Assembly (NCBI GenBank): GCA_022600655.1
Contig: JAHZJZ010000385.1
Span: 1-5,087 of the forward strand
Origin: Campylobacterota bacterium
GTDB lineage: Bacteria; Campylobacterota; Campylobacteria; Campylobacterales; Sulfurovaceae
Direction: 5' to 3'
Length of the DNA stretch: 5,087 bases
In this document: piece after piece, positions 1-4,808 of the stretch
Position numbering within the stretch: the stretch's first letter is position 1
Layout: each line of letters begins with the position of its first letter
Made by a program: the position numbers and the translations under genes
The notes under the pieces: generated by a model
Told to the model about the DNA's origin: nothing
The model's input: the letters and a program-made list of their open reading frames with translations, nothing else
Databases searched by the model: none

Positions 1-27
1 CTGATTAAACTTAAGGGGGAAGAGTGA
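1..27 (+). CDS. Possible 3' end of an upstream gene (partial)
   Basis: Reading from base 1, the frame is open for eight codons (LIKLKGEE) and stops at TGA 25-27. That stop overlaps the GTG start of the next gene as GTGA, a 4-nt overlap typical of co-transcribed genes. The other two plus frames fit less well: one stops at 6-8, and the other reads through without a stop that would mark a gene end. Eight codons are far too few to identify a product, so this is only a plausible gene end. It could equally be non-coding leader carrying the AAGGGGG ribosome site at 13-19. Confidence 0.3.
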   Translation: MIKLKGEE

Positions 28-443
28 AATTACAGAAATTAATACCAAGTTTTTCCGTAGATAATGTGGTTGATACGGTTGAGTTTTATCAAGATATTTT
101 AGAGTTTAGCTTAGAGATGTGTGTCTCTGTTGATTTAGATGGTATAGATACAGAGATTAGTGAAGATGATGAGTATGTCTATGCCATGGTGAGTCGAGAT
201 GAGGTTTCACTTATTTTTTTAAGAGAAGACCACTTTCAGTTAGAGATACCAGCATTGAGAAACTGTCCTAGAGGGGCATCGGTACTCTTTTATATAGAGG
301 TTATAGATATTGAAAAAGTTTATAACTGTTTAGAAGAGAAAGTAGAGATTGTTAAACAGTTAGAGACCACATGGTATGGTATGCGTGAGTTTTTTATTAA
401 AGACAATAATGGGTATATCTTAGGTTTTTCAGAACAGGTCTAA
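24..443 (+). CDS. VOC-superfamily (glyoxalase/bleomycin-resistance fold) protein
   Basis: This 139-residue protein has the size and layout of a single-chain VOC protein built from two beta-alpha-beta-beta-beta modules. The first module opens with IPSFSVDNVVDTVEFYQDIL (residues 7-26), matching the family pattern of a strand followed by a helix with an FY pair (F21, Y22). The second module runs from about residue 84 (ASVLFYIEVIDIEKVYNCL) and ends in the typical R-x-F-F-I-K-D-N-N-G-Y-I-L-G-F-S-E signature (121-137). The usual His or Gln metal ligand in the first strand is not evident (S9/S11 lie there), although a C-terminal Glu (E137) is present. A metal-free or binding-type member is therefore as likely as an enzyme. 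The substrate cannot be told. The GTG start is supported by AAGGGGG at 13-19. The gene converges on the membrane-protein gene, with three bases between stops. Confidence 0.85.
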   Translation: MKLQKLIPSFSVDNVVDTVEFYQDILEFSLEMCVSVDLDGIDTEISEDDEYVYAMVSRDEVSLIFLREDHFQLEIPALRNCPRGASVLFYIEVIDIEKVYNCLEEKVEIVKQLETTWYGMREFFIKDNNGYILGFSEQV

Positions 444-457
444 TATTTAAAACCTAA
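420..457. terminator. Inverted repeat across two convergent gene ends, weak bidirectional terminator candidate
   Basis: TTAGGTTTT at 420-428 is perfectly complementary to AAAACCTAA at 449-457, giving a 9-bp stem with a 20-nt loop. The arms lie inside the last codons of the VOC gene and of the convergent membrane-protein gene, so both transcripts would carry the stem. The stem is AT-rich (two G-C pairs) and no clean U-tract follows on either strand, so it is a poor classical terminator. It is the only dyad seen where both transcripts need to end. Confidence 0.28.
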
Positions 458-779
458 AGTTGGGTATATGCTCATTGCCTAGCCATGCAAGTAGCACATA
501 AGTAGCAAGGGTAAGCAGAGGTAGTAACCATAGATACCAATAAGCTTTATCTCTTAAAATATAAAGCAGTAGACCTCCATAAGCAAAGATGAGTGCCACA
601 ATATGTGCTAAAAAAAGAGGCATAATAGAACGCATCACATTTCCTAAAATAGCCAGAGAGATAATCCCTATAAGAAGAAGCGTTGAGCTTAATGCTTTTT
701 TGACATCAGCCTCTTTTCTATACATCAAGTATATTAACCCTATAGCAAGTAGTATGGCTAAAACAGTGAGTGCTTTCAT
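447..779 (-). CDS. Small four-helix membrane protein of unknown function
   Basis: I do not recognise this 110-residue protein. It is strongly hydrophobic, with four likely membrane segments at about residues 3-20, 29-48, 53-75 and 82-101. They are separated by short charged loops (Y20-R-K-E-A-D-V-K-K28 and R76-D-K78), and a short polar tail ends in NFRF. The ATG at 777-779 is chosen as start because AAGGA (786-790) lies six bases before it; the in-frame TTG at 783-785 touches that ribosome site and is too close. The gene begins 12 bases after the argS stop, so it is probably the last gene of the operon and translationally coupled to argS. With four helices and about 110 residues it resembles small multidrug-resistance proteins in size only. 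I recall SMR-type genes near argS in Campylobacter, but the conserved glutamate expected in helix 1 of that family is absent, so I do not assign it there. Confidence 0.8.
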   Translation of the reverse strand: MKALTVLAILLAIGLIYLMYRKEADVKKALSSTLLLIGIISLAILGNVMRSIMPLFLAHIVALIFAYGGLLLYILRDKAYWYLWLLPLLTLATYVLLAWLGNEHIPNFRF

Positions 780-785
780 AATCAA

Positions 786-790
786 TCCTT
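786..790 (-). promoter_or_regulatory. Ribosome binding site deciding the start of the membrane protein
   Basis: On the minus strand AAGGA occupies 790-786, followed by six bases and ATG at 779-777. This spacing favours the ATG over the upstream in-frame TTG at 785. The site lies inside the 12-nt gap after the argS stop codon, so ribosomes finishing argS would end directly on it. Confidence 0.7.
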
Positions 791-791
791 A

Positions 792-2495
792 TTATATTTT
801 ATCGACAACCTCTATACCTAAAATATCTAACCCTTTTTTAATAACATTAGCCGTAAGCAGAGCAAGTTGAAGTCGGCTCATTTTTATCTCCTCTTCCACT
901 CCCTCTTTTAAAATAGGGTTCTGCTCATAGAACTTCATAAAGAGCGTTACCAAGTCATAAAGATAAGAAGTAATGGTATGAGGGGTTGCTTCAATAGAGG
1001 CTTTGGTCAAAGTGTCTTCAAACTTTAAAAGCATCAGTGAGAGTCTATGTTCTAATGCATCACCGATGATAATCTCACCGTTAATCTCACCATTATGTTT
1101 TCTAAAGATAGATTGGATTCGTGCATAAGCGTACTGCATATAGAGTGCTGTGTTACCATCAAAGCTTAACATCTTATCCCAAGAGAAGAGATAGTTTGAC
1201 TCTCTACTAATACTCAAATCAGCATACTTAACTGCCCCAATACCGATAGCTTTGGCAACTTTCTCAAGCTCTGCCTCTTCATGTCCTTCACGCTCTTTAA
1301 TGGTGGCTTTTGCACGAACTACTGCTTCATCAAGTAGGTCAATTAGTTTAACGGTTCCTCCATCTCTGGTTTTAAATGGTTTACCACTCTTGTCCATCAT
1401 GGTTCCAAAAGCGATATGTTCTAAATTAACCTCTTCACCTACCATTCCAGCCATTTTAGAGATAGCAAATACCTGTTTAAAGTGACCTCCCTGTCGTGCA
1501 TCTACCACATAACAGATACGGTCAGCCTCTAGCTCTTTGGCTCTAAATTTAAGTGCTGCTAAGTCAGTAGTTGCATAGAGGTAACCACCATCTCCTTTTT
1601 GGATAATTAGAGGAACATCAGAACCCTCTAAAAAGACACACTCTGCACCATCTGAAGTAGTTGAGATGTTTTGCTCTTTAAGGGTGCTAATAATATTAGA
1701 GAGTGCATCATTATAAAAACTCTCAGCTCTTACATCTTCACGGTTTAAGTTAACACCTAGCTTCTCATAGACCTCTTCACAGTGTCCTAACGAGGTATCG
1801 ATAAACTGTTTCCAAAGTTTTAAACAGTGTGCATCACCTTGTTGGATTTTCACCACATACTCTCTGGCTTTGTTGGCAAAATCTTCACTCTCATCAAATC
1901 GTACTTTAGCATCTTTATAGAACTGCTCTAAATCTTTAAGATTTTGAGAAGCTGTATCAGTACCTTGCTCTTCAAGATAAGCAATCAACATACCAAACTG
2001 TGTCCCCCAATCACCAATATGGTTTTGACGAATCACTTCATCTCCAAGAAACTCTAACAGTGTGGCTAAGGTATCACCAATAATACTTGAACGTAAATGA
2101 CCCACATGCATCTGTTTTGCCATATTGGGTCCAGAGTAGTCTATGACAACTTTTTGAGGAGTCTCAACATAACCAACACCCACTCTATCATCATCTAAGA
2201 TACTTGTAGAGGCTTTAGCCAACCACTCATTGTCAAGCCAAATATTAATAAAACCAGGTCCTGCTACTTCTACTCTGTCAATCATACCTGTGGTATCAAT
2301 ATGTTCTAAAACCGTGGTGGCAATCTCTCTTGGATTCTTTTTCAGTATTTTAGCCAGTTTCATAATACCATTAAACTGGTAGTCTCCAAATTCAGGTTTT
2401 GTAGCATCTGAGATAACAATAGCATCTGTAGTTTCGATATTGGCACTTTGAAGTGCTTGGGTAATAATTTGACTTAGTTGTGATTTGATTTTCAT
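792..2495 (-). CDS. argS: Arginyl-tRNA synthetase (class I)
   Basis: ArgS charges tRNA-Arg with arginine using ATP in the cytoplasm; like other ArgRS enzymes it is expected to need bound tRNA for amino-acid activation. The 567-residue length is normal for the family. The N-terminal tRNA D-loop-binding domain (about 1-90) contains F36-G-D-Y-Q40. The Rossmann catalytic core carries Y120-S-G-P-N-M-A-K with the HIGH-type motif H130-V-G-H133, then N158-H-I-G-D-W-G-T-Q-F-G. The KMSKS loop has the degenerate ArgRS form K369-S-G-K-P-F-K-T-R-D-G-G380. The anticodon-binding DALR domain runs from about 450 (LYMQYAYARIQSI) to the end. The protein ends in LGIEVVDKI rather than the common ending in Met. 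A 12-nt tandem duplication encodes NGEINGEI (468-475). The ATG start has a modest TGGAA site (2505-2501). The gene follows tatA after 87 nt that hold a structured GC-rich block. Confidence 0.98.
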   Translation of the reverse strand: MKIKSQLSQIITQALQSANIETTDAIVISDATKPEFGDYQFNGIMKLAKILKKNPREIATTVLEHIDTTGMIDRVEVAGPGFINIWLDNEWLAKASTSILDDDRVGVGYVETPQKVVIDYSGPNMAKQMHVGHLRSSIIGDTLATLLEFLGDEVIRQNHIGDWGTQFGMLIAYLEEQGTDTASQNLKDLEQFYKDAKVRFDESEDFANKAREYVVKIQQGDAHCLKLWKQFIDTSLGHCEEVYEKLGVNLNREDVRAESFYNDALSNIISTLKEQNISTTSDGAECVFLEGSDVPLIIQKGDGGYLYATTDLAALKFRAKELEADRICYVVDARQGGHFKQVFAISKMAGMVGEEVNLEHIAFGTMMDKSGKPFKTRDGGTVKLIDLLDEAVVRAKATIKEREGHEEAELEKVAKAIGIGAVKYADLSISRESNYLFSWDKMLSFDGNTALYMQYAYARIQSIFRKHNGEINGEIIIGDALEHRLSLMLLKFEDTLTKASIEATPHTITSYLYDLVTLFMKFYEQNPILKEGVEEEIKMSRLQLALLTANVIKKGLDILGIEVVDKI

Positions 2496-2510
2496 AAATG
2501 TTCCATAATA

Positions 2511-2563
2511 GGGTAGTAGGTGGGCATCGTGTGCCTAGTTGGTCACCCACCTCAAGAGAGGTG
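2511..2563. repeat. GC-rich hairpin block before argS, REP-like element or structured argS leader
   Basis: By hand count 31 of 53 bases are G or C, in sharp contrast to the AT-rich flanks. AGGTGGG (2518-2524) pairs perfectly with CCCACCT (2546-2552). Inside lies a second short stem, GGCA (2523-2526) with TGCC (2532-2535). The right part forms another perfect stem, CACCTC (2548-2553) with GAGGTG (2558-2563), closing a four-base loop. The bases at 2548-2552 can therefore pair either left or right, but not both ways at once. On the plus strand GTAG (2513-2516) sits at the foot of the main stem, the hallmark of REP elements mobilised by RAYT (TnpA-REP) transposases. No U-tract follows on the minus strand, so it is not an ordinary terminator. 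Only one copy is seen here, so repeat status is inferred. Confidence 0.45.
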
Positions 2564-2582
2564 AAGTTGTAAAATAAAGCAA

Positions 2583-2819
2583 TTATGCTTTTTTAATAGT
2601 ATCTTTTGCCTCAGTTGTTGTCTCTTTAGCTTCGTCTTTAATCTCTTTGACTTCAGTCTTAGCATCAGCAACTTTCTCTTCATCATCTTTTACAGCGTTT
2701 TTAAAGTCCTTGATTCCTTTACCTACACCTTTAGCGAGATCTGGTATTTTTTTGGCTCCAAAAAGTAGTACTACTATCGCTAATATGATAAGTAGTTCTG
2801 GCATACTTGGCATTCCCAT
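2583..2819 (-). CDS. tatA: Sec-independent (twin-arginine) translocase subunit TatA
   Basis: TatA forms the membrane pore or patch through which folded proteins with twin-arginine signals cross the inner membrane, working with TatC and usually TatB. The 78-residue protein shows the standard layout. A short periplasmic N terminus with polar E8 is followed by one membrane helix (about 8-22), the hinge F20-G-A-K-K-I-P26, and an amphipathic helix (about 26-43, LAKGVGKGIKDFKNAV with the conserved F39). It ends in a charged Lys/Glu-rich tail with repeated E-x-K-type heptad spacing (46-78). Its short length and FG hinge favour TatA/E over TatB. The ATG at 2817-2819 is supported by AAAGGAA at 2832-2826; the ATG at codon 3 is less well placed. 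No tatC is in the window. The gene lies 76 nt after gmk and has its own promoter candidate. Confidence 0.96.
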   Translation of the reverse strand: MGMPSMPELLIILAIVVLLFGAKKIPDLAKGVGKGIKDFKNAVKDDEEKVADAKTEVKEIKDEAKETTTEAKDTIKKA

Positions 2820-2848
2820 GTCTAGTTCCTTTGAATAAGTTTTAAAAG

Positions 2849-2854
2849 ATTATA
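2849..2854 (-). promoter_or_regulatory. -10 box of a candidate internal promoter for tatA-argS
   Basis: On the minus strand TATAAT (2854-2849) is a perfect -10 hexamer, preceded by AAAAATTAAG. Transcription would start near 2842, giving a leader of about 22 nt that includes the AAAGGAA ribosome site. No TTGACA-like -35 is present, which is normal for the main sigma factor of Campylobacter and Helicobacter. It would let tatA and argS be transcribed independently of gmk. Confidence 0.55.
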
Positions 2855-2869
2855 CTTAATTTTTGTTAA

Positions 2870-2881
2870 TTTTACGTAAAA
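2870..2881. promoter_or_regulatory. Perfect 12-bp palindrome at the -35 position of the tatA promoter
   Basis: TTTTACGTAAAA reads identically on both strands. Its centre lies about 24 bases upstream of the -10 hexamer at 2854-2849, so it covers the position a -35 element would take. It could be an operator for a dimeric regulator. It lies 14 nt past the gmk stop codon, but at 12 bp with no loop it cannot act as a terminator hairpin. No regulator can be named. Confidence 0.3.
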
Positions 2882-2895
2882 GGAAAAAATTATAG

Positions 2896-3507
2896 TTAAT
2901 TATCCAACCAATGATGTATCAAGTTATCAAGCTCTTCTTGGTTCTGTTTAAGTCTTGCAGCGTTGGCAATGGTTGCAAATTGATTAGATGCTGTCTCTAC
3001 AGTGTCATTAATAATAACAAAGTCAAATTCACTAATAGCACGTATCTCATCTTTGGCATTTTCAACACGTTTTTTGATGACATCACCCTTATCTGTTGAA
3101 CGTGCATAGAGTCTGCTTTCCAGTTCACTCAGTGTTGGAGGTGTTATAAAAGCAGAAGTTACATAGTCTCCCATCTTAGCACGAACCAGTCGGTGTCCCT
3201 GTACATCAATATCAAATATAACCAGTTTACCCTCATCTAAAGCGTCATTAACAGGTTTAAGTGAAGTACCATAGTAGTTTCCATGTACCGTTGCATACTC
3301 TAAAAAAGCACCAGCCTTGATGTCCTCTTCAAACTCTGCATGTGAGACAAAATAGTAGTCCACCCCATGCACTTCACCCTCTCTAGGAGGACGTGTTGTT
3401 GTCGAAATAGAGAAGTAGTAGCTTCCTATCTTATCATTAGCATGGTTGATAATGGTACTTTTCCCAGCACCACTAGGTCCTGAGAGAACTAAGATGGCTC
3501 CGTTCAT
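2896..3507 (-). CDS. gmk: Guanylate kinase
   Basis: Gmk transfers phosphate from ATP to GMP, giving GDP for nucleic-acid and (p)ppGpp synthesis. The 203-residue length is typical. The Walker A loop is G10-P-S-G-A-G-K-S17. The GMP-binding region carries S35-T-T-T-R-P-P-R42 with G48-V-D-Y-Y-F53 and the block F68-L-E-Y-A-T-V-H-G-N-Y-Y-G-T81. The core strand F98-D-I-D-V-Q-G104 replaces a classical Walker B, and the lid region is E130-S-R-L-Y-A-R-S-T-D. All expected catalytic residues appear present. The ATG at 3507-3505 shares one base with the TAA of the preceding acidic-protein gene (TAATG). Only a weak GAG precedes the start, so translation probably depends on coupling with the upstream gene. 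Confidence 0.97.
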   Translation of the reverse strand: MNGAILVLSGPSGAGKSTIINHANDKIGSYYFSISTTTRPPREGEVHGVDYYFVSHAEFEEDIKAGAFLEYATVHGNYYGTSLKPVNDALDEGKLVIFDIDVQGHRLVRAKMGDYVTSAFITPPTLSELESRLYARSTDKGDVIKKRVENAKDEIRAISEFDFVIINDTVETASNQFATIANAARLKQNQEELDNLIHHWLDN

Positions 3508-4661
3508 TATATCTCGTTTGGAAATTCTATAGAGATGTTTACTTTTGCCCCTCTAAGAAGTCTTCGTAAGTCTTCAATTGGCATCGCACCTAAAGTATTG
3601 CCTAGTACCTCTACACTTGGTGTATCTTTACTCTCTACTACTTCATCTATTTTTTCTTCTTTTTTCTTTTTCTCTGATACTTCTTCTTTTGCATCACTCT
3701 CTGTGTTGTCAAAAGTAGCCAAAGTAGTTGGAGGAGTCATGAGTTCATCAAGCGTTAACTCTCTACTCTCCTCAGTTGGTTCATCATTAAGAAGATCTTT
3801 AATATTAGATATCTCATTGGCATCTAAGATTTTTGTAGTTTCGCTTCGCTCTTTATTGATGGCTGGAGTAGGCTCTTCTACTTTTTCCTCTTCTATTTTT
3901 ACTTCAGGCTCTTTCTCTTCTAGCTTTGTTTCAAAATCAATCTCATCTTTACTGTCAAAGTCAAAGTCTAAGAGTTCATCACTTGAAGCTTTCTCTTCAA
4001 TCTCTTTGTCAAGTTCAAACAAATCACTCTCAAGGCTATTTTCATCTTTCTTGTCATCAAATTCAAAAAGGTCGTCATCTAAACTAATTTTATCACTTGC
4101 TTCTTTTGGCTCTTGAGGTTTATTATCTTCTAATTTTAGAGGGAATGCTTCCTCTAGTTTTAAATCAAAACTATCTTTCTCTTGAGAAGTCTCTGTAGCC
4201 AACTCCTCCTCATTAGATTGTTTTTCAAGCTCTTGTTTCATAAAGTTTAGGTTTTCTAAATCATTATCTCGGTTATCAACAAGCTCTGTAAAGTCAACAA
4301 ACTCTTCTTGTGCTTCTTCAACTTCGGCTGTTTTGTTGTTATGTATGGTAATTTTCATCTCACGTAAAATGGCTGAAACTTCAGAGGGTAAAAAAGGTTT
4401 TAAAATATTTTCTGAAAATACCTCTTTGTTTTCGTTTTCACCTTGAGCATAAAAAAGTACTTTTTGAGTGATACCTGAATTTTTAATAATGTTTGAAACT
4501 TCATCAGAGTAGGATTCTGAATCTACAAAAACAACATTGTAGTCATTTGCTTTCAGTTCAGATACATTCTTAATTTCATCTAACTCTACATTCTCTTTTC
4601 TTGCACTTAGTGCAGTTAATCTCGATACTACTGGATTATTATTTATCAATAAAATTTTCAT
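3507..4661 (-). CDS. Highly acidic protein with degenerate N-terminal receiver domain (Cj1178c-like by position)
   Basis: The 384 residues fall into three parts. Residues 1-103 look like a response-regulator receiver fold: strand KILLINNNP, strand NVVFVD with D47 at the phospho-acceptor position, strand KVLFYA, and the Lys-Pro motif I86-L-K-P-F90. The acidic pair normally after strand 1 is replaced by N7 and N8, so Mg2+-dependent phosphorylation is doubtful. Residues about 111-345 are probably disordered and very acidic (about 83 Asp/Glu to 30 Lys/Arg by hand count), with repeats of a D-L-F-E-[F/L]-D motif. Residues 353-384 return to ordered-looking sequence, with a helix-like stretch PIEDLRRLLR and a strand-like KVNISIEF. 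The ATG at 4659-4661 follows GGAGA (4670-4666). Position before gmk-tatA-argS matches the 'highly acidic protein' I recall in Campylobacter. No enzymatic function is evident; a scaffold or interaction role is inference. Confidence 0.85.
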   Translation of the reverse strand: MKILLINNNPVVSRLTALSARKENVELDEIKNVSELKANDYNVVFVDSESYSDEVSNIIKNSGITQKVLFYAQGENENKEVFSENILKPFLPSEVSAILREMKITIHNNKTAEVEEAQEEFVDFTELVDNRDNDLENLNFMKQELEKQSNEEELATETSQEKDSFDLKLEEAFPLKLEDNKPQEPKEASDKISLDDDLFEFDDKKDENSLESDLFELDKEIEEKASSDELLDFDFDSKDEIDFETKLEEKEPEVKIEEEKVEEPTPAINKERSETTKILDANEISNIKDLLNDEPTEESRELTLDELMTPPTTLATFDNTESDAKEEVSEKKKKEEKIDEVVESKDTPSVEVLGNTLGAMPIEDLRRLLRGAKVNISIEFPNEI

Positions 4662-4697
4662 TTTTTCTCCAAAGTTTATAACTAAGAAATTATTTTA

Positions 4698-4703
4698 GTA
4701 TAA
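4698..4703 (-). promoter_or_regulatory. -10 box candidate for the acidic protein-gmk operon
   Basis: On the minus strand TATACT occupies 4703-4698, a 5/6 match to TATAAT. A start near 4691 would give a leader of about 30 nt containing the GGAGA ribosome site at 4670-4666. It overlaps the plus-strand TATAAT almost completely. No -35 hexamer is visible. Confidence 0.45.
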
Positions 4704-4704
4704 T
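4699..4704 (+). promoter_or_regulatory. -10 box candidate for the divergent dedA gene
   Basis: TATAAT is a perfect hexamer preceded by TTTTAG, a context common at epsilonproteobacterial sigma-70 promoters, which lack a fixed -35. Transcription would begin near 4711, leaving a long leader of about 98 nt made of AT-rich GATTAA repeats before the TTG start. Other weaker -10-like hexamers (for example TATAGA at 4715 and 4743) could start shorter transcripts. Confidence 0.5.
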
Positions 4705-4714
4705 TCCCGTTTAA

Positions 4715-4780
4715 TATAGATTAATTAAAATTAAAGATTAAGTATAGATTAAATATAAAAACTATTAATAATCATTAATC
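4715..4780. repeat. GATTAA repeats in the divergent promoter region
   Basis: TATAGATTAA occurs exactly at 4715-4724 and 4743-4752, with start positions 28 bp apart. A further GATTAA lies at 4736-4741, and an inverted copy TTAATC at 4775-4780. These could be binding sites for a regulator or simply reflect AT-rich composition. They lie downstream of the main plus-strand -10 box and upstream of the minus-strand one. Confidence 0.35.
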
Positions 4781-4794
4781 ACAACAGAAGTTAT

Positions 4795-4800
4795 AAGGGG
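4795..4800 (+). promoter_or_regulatory. Ribosome binding site deciding the TTG start of dedA
   Basis: AAGGGG lies eight bases before TTG at 4809. The other in-frame candidates, GTG at 4800 and TTG at 4803, overlap or nearly touch it. An in-frame TAA at 4794-4796 rules out anything earlier, and the first ATG (4842) has no spaced ribosome site and would cut into the first hydrophobic helix. Confidence 0.7.
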
Positions 4801-4808
4801 TGTTGGGC

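Noticed and set aside
214..220. Run of seven T in the VOC gene as a phase-variation tract
   Set aside because: Phase-variable tracts in this group are mainly longer poly-G runs, and the reading frame is intact with a complete C-terminal motif.
780..785. TTG start at 785 for the small membrane protein
   Set aside because: It touches the AAGGA ribosome site with no spacer; the ATG at 779 has six bases of spacing.
589..870. Plus-strand open frame across the membrane-protein gene and the argS end
   Set aside because: It is antisense to two genes that have clear starts and known or coherent sequence. Its composition is not protein-like.
1252..1485. Plus-strand open frame inside argS
   Set aside because: It lies antisense to the conserved ArgS catalytic core and has no independent support.
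2505..2510. TATTAT on the minus strand as an argS-specific -10 box
   Set aside because: A start near 2498 would leave only about three bases before the ATG and exclude the ribosome site, so it is unlikely to be used.
2548..2563. CACCTC/GAGGTG hairpin as the terminator of tatA
   Set aside because: The stem is good, but neither strand has a U-tract after it, and argS follows directly in the same direction.
3507..3700. Lys-rich A-run in the acidic gene as a programmed frameshift site
   Set aside because: The A-runs around KKKKEEK do not form an in-frame A-AAA-AAG heptamer, and the frame continues into an ordered-looking C terminus.
3535..4116. Long serine-rich plus-strand open frame
   Set aside because: It is antisense to the acidic gene. 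Its Ser/Phe richness is the mirror of GAA/GAT-rich codons, it has no ribosome site, and no domain is recognisable.
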